A stretch of DNA of 7,450 bases, taken from contig CAYPLH010000105.1 of assembly GCA_964411505.1 (NCBI GenBank), positions 1 to 7,450 of the forward strand, written 5' to 3'. Shown here piece by piece: positions 1-6,361 of the stretch (positions within the stretch are counted from its first letter, which is position 1; every line of letters starts with the position of its first letter). The position numbers and the translations under genes are program-made. The notes under the pieces were generated by a model. That model was not told the origin of the DNA, made no database searches, and worked only from the letters and a program-made list of their open reading frames with translations. The stretch comes from CAYPLH01 sp964411505. GTDB lineage: Bacteria; Bacillota; Clostridia; CAYPLH01; DUMO01.

Positions 1-15
1 GGAGCATCCGTCGAA

Positions 16-33
16 GGGAACCATAAGGTTCCC
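16..33. other. Perfect 7-bp hairpin upstream of the nadD operon
   Basis: GGGAACC and GGTTCCC form a perfect 7-bp stem around an ATAA loop. No T-run follows on the plus strand, so it is not a canonical intrinsic terminator by itself. It sits six bases before the stronger hairpin at 39-65. It may belong to the 3' end or trailer of whatever gene lies to the left of the window. The pairing is visible; its role is unknown. Confidence 0.4.
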
Positions 34-38
34 TAGCG

Positions 39-65
39 AAAAAAAGTGGCGTAGCTACTTTTTTT
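39..65. terminator. Probable bidirectional intrinsic terminator
   Basis: Seven A's followed by GTGGC pair with GCTAC followed by seven T's around a GTA loop. The 12-bp stem contains one G-T wobble. On the plus strand the 3' arm is the T-run. On the minus strand the complementary T-run plays the same part, so the element could stop transcription in both directions. It most likely ends the transcript of the gene left of the window and insulates the nadD operon, whose -10 box starts five bases further on. Its GC core is short (5 bp), so efficiency is uncertain. Confidence 0.65.
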
Positions 66-66
66 A

Positions 67-75
67 TGCTATAAT
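67..75 (+). promoter_or_regulatory. Extended -10 promoter of the nadD-leuS operon
   Basis: TGCTATAAT is a perfect consensus extended -10 element (TGn plus TATAAT) of the housekeeping sigma factor. At the 17-base spacing the -35 position (47-52, TGGCGT) is a poor match and lies inside the terminator hairpin, so recognition would rest on the extended -10. Transcription would start near position 82, giving a leader of about 29 bases. That is too short for a riboswitch or T-box. A Shine-Dalgarno sequence GAGG (101-104) precedes the nadD ATG by six bases. Confidence 0.65.
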
Positions 76-110
76 GTTTCAAATGGAAATGCGGTATAAA
101 GAGGTATAAA

Positions 111-731
111 ATGGAGGATTCTTTCATAAAGATTGGTTTGTTGGGTGGTACCTTTAACCCAATACATTATGGGCATTTAATAATTGCTGAACAGATAAGA
201 GAATTGTTTGAGTTTGACAATATAGTATTTATTCCTTCGGGGATTCCTCCACATAAAGATATTAATAAGGTTATGGGTGCACAACATAGGCTAGCTATGG
301 TTAAACTTGCAGTAGAATCAAACCCGAACTTTTGGGTATCTGATGTTGAATCAAACCGGAAAGGCTATACCTACACCATTGACACACTAAGAGGGCTTAG
401 GTCAACTTATGAAGGCGAAACAAGATTTTACTTTATTATAGGTGCAGATAATGTACAGGAACTTGTAACATGGAAAGAATTTAGAAAAGTTTTCGGAATG
501 TGTGAATTTATTGCAACTTACAGACCTGGGTATGATATAAAATGTACTTCCTTGCTGATTGATCAGCTAAAAAAAGATTATATGGCAAGAATAACGCTTG
601 TTCCAGCTTTACTTATTGATATTTCTTCGACAGACATAAGAAGAAGAGTTATGGAAGGAAGATCAATAAAGTACCTTGTACCTGAAAAGGTAGAGGAATA
701 CATTTTCAAAAATAATCTATACAGAGGATGA
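111..731 (+). CDS. nadD: Nicotinate-nucleotide adenylyltransferase (NaMN adenylyltransferase)
   Basis: NadD (EC 2.7.7.18) joins ATP and nicotinate mononucleotide to give deamido-NAD, the step shared by de novo and salvage NAD synthesis; it acts in the cytoplasm. The 206-residue protein has the family's usual length. It carries the nucleotidyltransferase signature GGTFNPIHYGH at residues 12-22 (HxGH-type ATP site), PPHK at 46-49, the YTYTIDTL segment near 86-93, GADN at 111-114 followed by a tryptophan at 121, and the C-terminal ISSTDIRRR motif at 171-179, which binds ATP phosphates. The ATG at 111 is supported by GAGG six bases upstream and by the usual short stretch before the first beta strand. 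It is the first gene of the operon, and its stop overlaps the yqeK start by four bases (ATGA). Nothing is missing or truncated. Confidence 0.95.
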   Translation: MEDSFIKIGLLGGTFNPIHYGHLIIAEQIRELFEFDNIVFIPSGIPPHKDINKVMGAQHRLAMVKLAVESNPNFWVSDVESNRKGYTYTIDTLRGLRSTYEGETRFYFIIGADNVQELVTWKEFRKVFGMCEFIATYRPGYDIKCTSLLIDQLKKDYMARITLVPALLIDISSTDIRRRVMEGRSIKYLVPEKVEEYIFKNNLYRG

Positions 732-1321
732 CGTTTAAGATGGACAGGGAGAAAATAAAAGAGCGACTTGAAAAAATGGTTTCACCACAAAAATATATTC
801 ACTCCCTCAATGTTATGCATACAGCTAAAAGTTTATGTGAAGCATTACATGAGGACAGTGACAGGGCAGAAATCGCAGGGCTTTTGCATGATTGTGCAAA
901 GGATTTGCCAGACGAAAGTATATTGAATTTATGTGAAAAATATGATATAGAGGTAGATGATATATGCCGTGTACAGCCCAAACTGCTTCATGGTCCTTTA
1001 GGAGCAGCGCTAGCTGAAGATATATTTAAAATTAGAGATGAAGCAATTTTGTGTGCTATAAGCTGTCATACAATGGGTAAAGAGAACATGAGTCTGCTTG
1101 ACAAAATAGTGTTTATTACAGATTATATAGAACCTGATAGAAATTTTCCCGGTGTGAATCAGATAAGAAAGATTGTTTATACTGATATAAACAAAGCAAT
1201 GATCATATCGCTAGAAAGAACCATAAAGCATATTATGGTAAAAGGGGGATTAATTCATCCTAATACAATAAGAGCAAGAAATTATCTTTTGCTTAATACC
1301 CGCGTTGCAGCGTTTTGTTAA
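728..1321 (+). CDS. yqeK: HD-domain hydrolase YqeK, symmetrical Ap4A hydrolase
   Basis: YqeK proteins are metal-dependent HD-domain enzymes that split diadenosine tetraphosphate (Ap4A) into two ADP (EC 3.6.1.41) and are nearly always encoded next to nadD and rsfS in Firmicutes. Visible metal and active-site residues, numbered from the first ATG, are H25 (YIHSLNV), the HD pair H54-D55 in AGLLHDCAKD, K58, H88 in LLHGP, H114 in SCHT, and D132 in ITDYIEPDR with R138. The start at 728 gives the ATGA overlap with nadD, which suits coupled translation. The ATG at 740 (Met5) is almost as likely: AGAGG at 723-727 touches the first ATG but lies 12 bases before the second, and MDREKI resembles the N-terminus of Bacillus YqeK. 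The length, 193-197 residues, is normal. Confidence 0.92.
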   Translation: MTFKMDREKIKERLEKMVSPQKYIHSLNVMHTAKSLCEALHEDSDRAEIAGLLHDCAKDLPDESILNLCEKYDIEVDDICRVQPKLLHGPLGAALAEDIFKIRDEAILCAISCHTMGKENMSLLDKIVFITDYIEPDRNFPGVNQIRKIVYTDINKAMIISLERTIKHIMVKGGLIHPNTIRARNYLLLNTRVAAFC

Positions 1322-1339
1322 CTTATAGGGGAGGATTTT

Positions 1340-1918
1340 ATGAACGTAAAAAAGAAATTGAGCTTATACTTTAATATAGTTACTTATATATCCGGTACTT
1401 TTATACTGTTGACACTGCTGATTATTATGACGATTAATTTTACTAATGATGCAAGAATACTTGCAAAACCAGCTCCCACTGAAATCGAACAAAATGGTGA
1501 TGTGAACGCTAGCGATAGTGAGAATGGCTCGAACAACTCTGGTAATGATGAAAATAATGAAGGGATGCAGGTGTATGACCGTGGCTTTGAACTTGTTGAT
1601 AGTACTGTAAATGGTAATTTGGACAATGAAGAGATAAAAGAAACTGATACAACTATTGAGGTAATAAATTTAACCGGAATTGATATATATGCAGACCAGT
1701 TAATTGCATCTTTGGTAGCATTCGGATATAAACCTGAAAGCAATAGGGAATATGATGAGGATGATTTAGATACTATAATTATAGACCGTACCGGTAAAGA
1801 GCTTGGGAAGAAGATACAGAATTTGTTAAGGTTTGATAATTTAATTGAAGAAGACAAAGATGATTTGTCTTATGACATTACTATTATTATTGGAAAAGAT
1901 TTTATAACTCCACCTTAA
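1340..1918 (+). CDS. Membrane-anchored LytR_C-domain protein lacking an LCP domain
   Basis: A 192-residue protein with one N-terminal membrane segment (about residues 12-33) after a basic MNVKKK start, so the rest should face outside. Residues 34-104 form a low-complexity linker rich in Asn, Asp, Glu and Ser. Residues 105-187 match the LytR_C domain pattern: TIEVINLTG at the start, a helix around YADQLIASLVAFGY, a DTIIIDRTG strand, and the closing DITIIIGKDF. In full LytR-CpsA-Psr proteins this domain follows the LCP catalytic domain that attaches glycopolymers to the cell wall; here the LCP domain is absent. The slot between yqeK and rsfS often carries an LCP protein in Clostridia, so this looks like its reduced counterpart. 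AGGGGAGG (1327-1334) lies five bases before the ATG. A role in the envelope is inferred from the domain only. Confidence 0.8.
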   Translation: MNVKKKLSLYFNIVTYISGTFILLTLLIIMTINFTNDARILAKPAPTEIEQNGDVNASDSENGSNNSGNDENNEGMQVYDRGFELVDSTVNGNLDNEEIKETDTTIEVINLTGIDIYADQLIASLVAFGYKPESNREYDEDDLDTIIIDRTGKELGKKIQNLLRFDNLIEEDKDDLSYDITIIIGKDFITPP

Positions 1919-1926
1919 TAGGGTGA

Positions 1927-1954
1927 TTGCAAAAGGAGGGATAGTTTTTTGCAA
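1927..1954 (+). promoter_or_regulatory. Hairpin presenting the rsfS ribosome binding site and pairing its start codon
   Basis: TTGCAAAA (1927-1934) and TTTTGCAA (1947-1954) are perfect inverted repeats forming an 8-bp stem. The 12-base loop contains the Shine-Dalgarno sequence GGAGGG (1935-1940). The TTG start codon of rsfS (1949-1951) lies in the 3' arm. In the RNA this could hold the start codon paired while the ribosome binding site is exposed. The stem is mostly A-U and so only moderately stable. The pairing is visible in the sequence; a regulatory effect is inferred. Confidence 0.45.
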
Positions 1955-2314
1955 ACAAAAAACAAAATTGAAAAAATTGTTACCTTTTTAGGTGATAAGA
2001 AAGCTAAAAACATTGAAGTACTTGACATAGGCAAACTGTCAGTGCTTACTGATTATTTTATCATTTGCAGTGGTACCTCTACTACTCATATAAAAGCACT
2101 TGCAGACGGACTAGAAAAGGAATTACTAGAAGAGGGTATAGAGTGTTCACAAAAAGAAGGATATAATAGTGCTCGGTGGATTTTACTGGATTATGACGAT
2201 GTGATAGTACACATTTTTCATGAGCAGGAACGAGATTTTTACAGTCTTGAAAGGCTTTGGTCTGGTGGAGTTATGCCAGGGGCACAAGCAGGTCAGGATA
2301 ACATTGGTATATAG
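1949..2314 (+). CDS. rsfS: Ribosomal silencing factor RsfS
   Basis: RsfS (Iojap/YbeB family) binds ribosomal protein uL14 on the 50S subunit and blocks joining to 30S, lowering translation in starvation or stationary phase. The 121-residue protein is of normal length and carries the family hallmarks: KAKNIEVLDI near 18-27, TDYFIICSGTSTTHIKALAD at 34-53, EGYNSARWILLDYDDVIVHI at 70-89 and FHEQERDFYSLERLW at 90-104. The start is TTG; GGAGGG lies eight bases upstream and no nearby in-frame ATG would keep the conserved N-terminus. The 30-base gap after the LytR_C gene holds the start-site hairpin described at 1927-1954. The position between yqeK and leuS supports the call. A weak start codon plus the hairpin suggests limited or controlled translation. 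Confidence 0.95.
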   Translation: MQTKNKIEKIVTFLGDKKAKNIEVLDIGKLSVLTDYFIICSGTSTTHIKALADGLEKELLEEGIECSQKEGYNSARWILLDYDDVIVHIFHEQERDFYSLERLWSGGVMPGAQAGQDNIGI

Positions 2315-2343
2315 GTAGTAGTTTATAAACGGAGGGTTACAGT

Positions 2344-4815
2344 ATGTTTTATGACTTTAAGTCAATTGAAAAAAGGTGGCAGGAAAAGTGGTCGAACCAA
2401 AAAGCTTTTAAAGTAGAGGAAGATCCGGACAAAAAAAAGTATTATGTTTTGGAGATGTTCCCGTATCCGAGCGGGAATCTTCATATGGGTCATGTAAGAA
2501 ATTATTCCATAGGTGATGTTGTTGCAAGATTTAAGAAAATGAATGGTTTTAATGTGCTTCATCCGATGGGATGGGATTCTTTTGGACTTCCTGCTGAAAA
2601 TGCTGCTATAGCGAGAAAAATTCATCCTAACGAATGGACTTGGTCCAATATTTTTAACATGCGGAATCAATTAAAACAACTGGGTATAAGTTATGATTGG
2701 GACAGGGAGCTAGCAACATGCCATTCTGACTATTATAAATGGACTCAATGGGTGTTTCTTAAGATGTATAATAACGGACTGGCATACAAGAAGCAGTCAT
2801 CTGTTAACTGGTGTCCATCTTGTGCTACTGTTTTAGCGAATGAGCAAGTTGTAAGCGGGCAATGCGAACGCTGTAAAGCGGATGTTGATAAAAAAGATTT
2901 AGAACAGTGGTTTTTCAAAATAACAAAATATGCTGAAAGGCTACTTAATGATATCGAAAAGCTGAAAGGGTGGCCTGAAAAGGTTAAACTAATGCAGCAG
3001 AACTGGATTGGTAGAAGCGAGGGAGTAGAGATTGATTTTGAGGTGGATGGTCTTGATGAGAAGGTCAGAGTATTTACTACCAGACCGGATACTATATACG
3101 GCGTAACATATATGGTAATAGCACCTGAACACAAAATTGTTGCTAAGCTTATAAAAGGTACTGACCAAGAGCATGAGTGCAATGAGTTTATTGCAAAAGT
3201 TAAAAAATTAAGTGAAATGGAACGTACTTCCCTAGATACTGAAAAAGTAGGTGTTTTTACCGGGAGGTGTGTTATTAATCCGTTAAACGGTGAAAAGGTA
3301 CCACTGTACCTAGCAAATTATGTTGTTGCCGATTATGGTACTGGTATAGTTATGGGTGTTCCGGCTCATGACGAAAGAGACTTTGAATTTGCAAAAAAGT
3401 ACGGACTAGATATAAAAGTGGTAATACAACCCGAAAATCAAAAGCTTAATGCCACTGAAATGCAACAGGCATTTATTGATATAGGATATCTTGATAATTC
3501 GGATATATTCAATGGGATAAAGAGTGATGATGCAATACCAAAAATCGCAGAGTATATTGAGCAAAAAGGATTTGGAAGCAAAACTGTAAATTTTAAACTT
3601 CGTGACTGGCTTATTTCAAGACAAAGATATTGGGGTGCACCAATTCCAATTATATATTGCGAAAGTTGTGGTGAAGTTCCTGTCCCTGAAGAGGATTTAC
3701 CAGTAATATTGCCAACGGATGTTGAGTTTACTACTCAGGGTAAATCGCCTTTGGTAAGCAGTCAGAAGTTTATTGAAGCCAAGTGCCCCAAATGTGGTGG
3801 CATGGGACGACGTGAGTTGGACACGATGGACACGTTTGTTTGTTCATCATGGTACTTTTTGCGTTTTTGCGATCCTTGCAACAGCGACAAGCCTTTCAGT
3901 AAGGAAAGCGTTGATTATTGGGCGCCTGTCGATCAATATATCGGCGGTGTAGAGCATGCGATTTTACACCTTTTATACTCAAGATTTTTTATGAAAGTGC
4001 TTTTTGATATGGGTTATGTCTCCTATGATGAGCCTTTTTCAAACCTGCTAACTCAGGGAATGGTTTTAAAAGATGGTGCAAAAATGTCAAAATCATTGGG
4101 TAATGTAGTAAGCCCAGAAGAAATAATTGAAAAATTTGGTGCAGATACCGCAAGGTTGTTTATTCTTTTCACATCCCCACCCGAAAAGGATCTTGAATGG
4201 AGCGAACAGGGAGTAGAAGGATGCTACAGGTTTATAAACAGAGTGTGGAGGATAGTATTCGAATTTGCAGAGCAGATAAAAAAACCAGAAAGCAAGAGTT
4301 CTATTGAAGGGCTGGACAAAGATCTCCGCTATACTATTAACCATACAATAAAGAAGGTTACTGAGGATGTTGGGCAAAGATTCAACTTTAACACGGCAAT
4401 AAGTGCAATTATGGAGCTTGTGAATGCATTATACAATTATAAAGAAAAGGTTTCGGAACAAAATTGGAACAGTGGCGTTCTTAAAGAAGCTATAGAAAGT
4501 TTGATAGTAATGCTTGCTCCTTTTATTCCACACGCTGCTGAGGAAATGTGGGAAGCTATCGGTAAGAAGGAAAGCGTACATGATGTGAAATGGCCGTCTT
4601 ATGATCAGACTGCTCTTGTTAAGGAAGAAGTTGAAATAGTCGTTCAGGTTAACAGCAGAATAAGAGATAAGGTTACTGTACCAACCGGTCTTAGTAAAAA
4701 GGAACTTGAAGAGGAAGCTCTAAAAAATGAAAAAATAGCTGCACTCCTTGAAGGAAAAGAAGTGGTTAAGGTAATAGCCATTCCTGGAAGGCTGGTAAAC
4801 ATAGTGCTCAAATAG
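2344..4815 (+). CDS. leuS: Leucyl-tRNA synthetase
   Basis: LeuRS (EC 6.1.1.4) is a class I synthetase that charges tRNA-Leu in the cytoplasm. The 823-residue length is typical of bacterial LeuRS. The order of parts is complete: the HIGH-type motif HMGH at 47-50 in a FPYPSGNLHMGH context; a zinc knuckle with C157, C160, C174 and C177; the CP1 editing domain with TTRPDT at 245-250 and GVPAHDERDF at 338-347; a second Cys4 cluster (C439, C442, C481, C484); the leucine-specific region; KMSKS at 580-584; and the anticodon-binding and C-terminal domains up to VNIVLK. GGAGGG (2331-2336) precedes the ATG by seven bases, and the opening MFYDFKSIEKRW fits clostridial LeuRS. Only 29 bases separate it from rsfS, so no T-box leader is present. 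It is the last gene of the operon, before the hairpin at 4840. Confidence 0.97.
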   Translation: MFYDFKSIEKRWQEKWSNQKAFKVEEDPDKKKYYVLEMFPYPSGNLHMGHVRNYSIGDVVARFKKMNGFNVLHPMGWDSFGLPAENAAIARKIHPNEWTWSNIFNMRNQLKQLGISYDWDRELATCHSDYYKWTQWVFLKMYNNGLAYKKQSSVNWCPSCATVLANEQVVSGQCERCKADVDKKDLEQWFFKITKYAERLLNDIEKLKGWPEKVKLMQQNWIGRSEGVEIDFEVDGLDEKVRVFTTRPDTIYGVTYMVIAPEHKIVAKLIKGTDQEHECNEFIAKVKKLSEMERTSLDTEKVGVFTGRCVINPLNGEKVPLYLANYVVADYGTGIVMGVPAHDERDFEFAKKYGLDIKVVIQPENQKLNATEMQQAFIDIGYLDNSDIFNGIKSDDAIPKIAEYIEQKGFGSKTVNFKLRDWLISRQRYWGAPIPIIYCESCGEVPVPEEDLPVILPTDVEFTTQGKSPLVSSQKFIEAKCPKCGGMGRRELDTMDTFVCSSWYFLRFCDPCNSDKPFSKESVDYWAPVDQYIGGVEHAILHLLYSRFFMKVLFDMGYVSYDEPFSNLLTQGMVLKDGAKMSKSLGNVVSPEEIIEKFGADTARLFILFTSPPEKDLEWSEQGVEGCYRFINRVWRIVFEFAEQIKKPESKSSIEGLDKDLRYTINHTIKKVTEDVGQRFNFNTAISAIMELVNALYNYKEKVSEQNWNSGVLKEAIESLIVMLAPFIPHAAEEMWEAIGKKESVHDVKWPSYDQTALVKEEVEIVVQVNSRIRDKVTVPTGLSKKELEEEALKNEKIAALLEGKEVVKVIAIPGRLVNIVLK

Positions 4816-4839
4816 ACCTAGGATAATGTAGTTTTGTGG

Positions 4840-4878
4840 AAGGTACCGTAAGGTTAAAGACTAACCTTACGGTATCTT
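4840..4878 (+). terminator. Probable terminator of the nadD-leuS operon
   Basis: A long hairpin begins 25 bases after the leuS stop. The 13-bp core TACCGTAAGGTTA (4844-4856) pairs perfectly with TAACCTTACGGTA (4862-4874) around an AAGAC loop. The stem extends outward by a G-T wobble and three more pairs. The following T-run is poor (TCTTTGTG), so termination may be partial or the structure may mainly protect the mRNA 3' end. The stem is almost symmetric and could be read from either strand. Confidence 0.6.
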
Positions 4879-4888
4879 TGTGAGTGTT

Positions 4889-4926
4889 ATTGTTCACACC
4901 TTTACTGGCTCCATTAAGTGAACAAT
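4889..4926. repeat. Perfect 9-bp inverted repeat with 20-base spacer
   Basis: ATTGTTCAC (4889-4897) and GTGAACAAT (4918-4926) are perfect inverted copies separated by 20 bases. The element lies between the leuS terminator and the possible promoter of the DUF3048 gene. It could be a two-site operator, with half-sites about 29 bases centre to centre, or a stem-loop in a read-through transcript. There is no T-run after it, so a terminator is unlikely. Its function is not known. Confidence 0.4.
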
Positions 4927-4972
4927 CATCTCTAATACAGCTAGTTACAGCGAAGCTCTACGCCAAAATGCG

Positions 4973-5001
4973 TTGAAGTAATGATTATTTTACTGTAATA
5001 T
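4973..5001 (+). promoter_or_regulatory. Possible sigma-A-type promoter of the DUF3048 gene
   Basis: TTGAAG (4973-4978) and TAATAT (4996-5001) are separated by exactly 17 bases, and a TG dinucleotide (4994-4995) directly precedes the -10 box. Each hexamer matches consensus at four of six positions. It lies about 57 bases before the ATG, downstream of the leuS terminator hairpin, where a separate promoter is expected. AT-rich DNA makes chance matches common, so this is tentative. The rest of 4816-5057 shows no gene. Confidence 0.35.
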
Positions 5002-5057
5002 TAATAAAGAAGAAATTGCTTTGAATTAATAGTAAAGGAATATTAGAGGAAAGTGTT

Positions 5058-6185
5058 ATGAAAAAGAGACAAAAAGAATTAGTGACATTAATTATTTCGG
5101 TTTTGGTATTAGTAATTATAATATTAGTTTTTTATGGCTTACGAGGAGACAAAAATCACATGGAAGCTATAGCTGAACAAAATGATTTAACTCCGAACAG
5201 CTCAAGTGCGGTTATAGGCGAAAACGAGGATGTACCGGAGCCAACCAATACTCAGTCCCATAAGACAAGCCCAACTCCATCCCCAGAGGAGATTTATAAC
5301 AATGAATTCATTGTACCGGTAGAAGGTGCAAGACCTTTTGCGGTTATGATTGACAATGAAGGGCTGAAAAGTCTACCTCAAGGCGGACTTTATATGGCAC
5401 AGACCATTTATGAGACTGTAGTAGAGGGTGGTGAAACCAGACTCATGCCAGTGTTCTGGAATGTAAAGCCTAACATGATAGGACCTGTTAGAAGCTCACG
5501 GCACTATTTTCTTGATTATGCAATGGAGCATGATGCAATTTATGTACATATTGGATGGAGTCCCATGGCGCAAGATGATATTTCAGTATTTAAAATTAAC
5601 AATATTAATGGTGTTGTAGAGGGATGGTCAGTTTTTTATGAACTAACAAAAGACATTAATAACTGGCAAGACACCTACACAGACATAGACAAAATCAGTG
5701 ATTTTGCCGGAAGTAAGAAATATCGTATGGATACAGAGCATGAAACTGTTTTTAGTTACAATAAGACGAATATCACACCTGATGATGGTGAAAAAGCTGA
5801 AAAAATTAGCATACGCTATTCTGGCTCATATACCTGTGGTTTTGAATATGATGAAATGGAAAAAACCTATAAGCGCTTGAGAAAAGGTGAACCACATATG
5901 GAGAGAATAACAGGAGAACAGCTCAAGGCAAAAAACATAATAATTCAAAAAGTTAAGATATATGATATAAAAGGTGACACAGAGGGCAGGCAGGAAGTAG
6001 TAACTGTCGGAAGCGGGAAAGCAACCTTAATTACTTGTGGTAAAGCGGTTACAATAAACTGGTCAAAAGCGGAGCGTACATCAAAAACAGAATATACATA
6101 TAAAAATGGGGACGAATTGGTTCTAAATCCCGGTCAGACATGGATACAGATCATACCAGAGTATGGTGAAGTGACAATAGAATAG
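5058..6185 (+). CDS. DUF3048 (YerB-like) membrane-anchored extracytoplasmic protein
   Basis: A 375-residue protein of the DUF3048 family, whose named member is the putative lipoprotein YerB of Bacillus; the biochemical function is not established. An N-terminal membrane segment (about 8-27) follows MKKRQKE and has no lipobox cysteine, so it should be a membrane anchor or uncleaved signal. Residues 31-82 are a Pro/Ser/Thr/Asn-rich linker. The conserved DUF3048 domain starts at RPFAVMIDN (92-100) and includes GLYMAQTIYETVVEGGETRLM (110-130, the last residues of the conserved block), GPVRSSRHYFLDYA (142-155) and IYVHIGWSPMA (161-171). The C-terminal DUF3048_C region (about 245-372) ends with LNPGQTWIQIIPEYG. 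AGAGGA (5045-5050) lies seven bases before the ATG. It is separated from leuS by a hairpin and 242 bases, so it is probably transcribed alone. No known partner lies beside it. Confidence 0.85.
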   Translation: MKKRQKELVTLIISVLVLVIIILVFYGLRGDKNHMEAIAEQNDLTPNSSSAVIGENEDVPEPTNTQSHKTSPTPSPEEIYNNEFIVPVEGARPFAVMIDNEGLKSLPQGGLYMAQTIYETVVEGGETRLMPVFWNVKPNMIGPVRSSRHYFLDYAMEHDAIYVHIGWSPMAQDDISVFKINNINGVVEGWSVFYELTKDINNWQDTYTDIDKISDFAGSKKYRMDTEHETVFSYNKTNITPDDGEKAEKISIRYSGSYTCGFEYDEMEKTYKRLRKGEPHMERITGEQLKAKNIIIQKVKIYDIKGDTEGRQEVVTVGSGKATLITCGKAVTINWSKAERTSKTEYTYKNGDELVLNPGQTWIQIIPEYGEVTIE

Positions 6186-6233
6186 GTTATGTTGGATTTC
6201 GCAAGTTCAATTATAATAATTACCCCAAAAGTG

Positions 6234-6300
6234 AGTTGAGCTACTTCATCTACACAATATACTGCAGACAAGTTCACTCTATTGTATGTGAAGTTCAACT
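6234..6300. repeat. Long imperfect inverted repeat between convergent genes
   Basis: The left arm (6234-6259) and right arm (6280-6300) pair through three blocks: AGTTGA with TCAACT, ACTTCA with TGAAGT, and ACAATA with TATTGT, with small unpaired insertions in the left arm and a 20-base loop. A smaller hairpin, TATATG-GTT-CATATA, follows at 6303-6317. The location between two convergent genes suggests a shared terminator, but T-runs are weak: only CACTTTT beyond the stem on the minus strand and none on the plus strand. The rest of the 176-base gap shows no gene. Confidence 0.35.
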
Positions 6301-6361
6301 GATATATGGTTCATATACAAGAAACAACTATAATGAGTAGTCTGACATTGTGTTATTATGT

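Noticed and set aside
1..36. Possible 3' end of an upstream gene, with a frame ending in TAG at 34-36
   Set aside because: Only eleven codons are visible and the residues match no family I recognise. Other frames are equally open over this short stretch, so I do not annotate it.
143..152. GGGTGGTACC resembles the conserved T-box antiterminator sequence
   Set aside because: It codes for the invariant Gly-Gly-Thr of the NadD nucleotidyltransferase motif, is preceded by no leader structure and is followed by no terminator.
1384..1857. 157-codon open frame on the minus strand opposite the LytR_C gene
   Set aside because: It is serine-rich low-complexity translation of the complement of a real gene, with no recognisable domain.
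2745..3182. Open frame on the minus strand inside leuS
   Set aside because: It lies wholly within a highly conserved leuS coding region and shows no domain; it is a shadow frame.
4889..4900. Possible DnaA box in TTGTTCACA
   Set aside because: It differs from TTATCCACA at two positions, is isolated, and no origin-type cluster or dnaA/dnaN genes are nearby.
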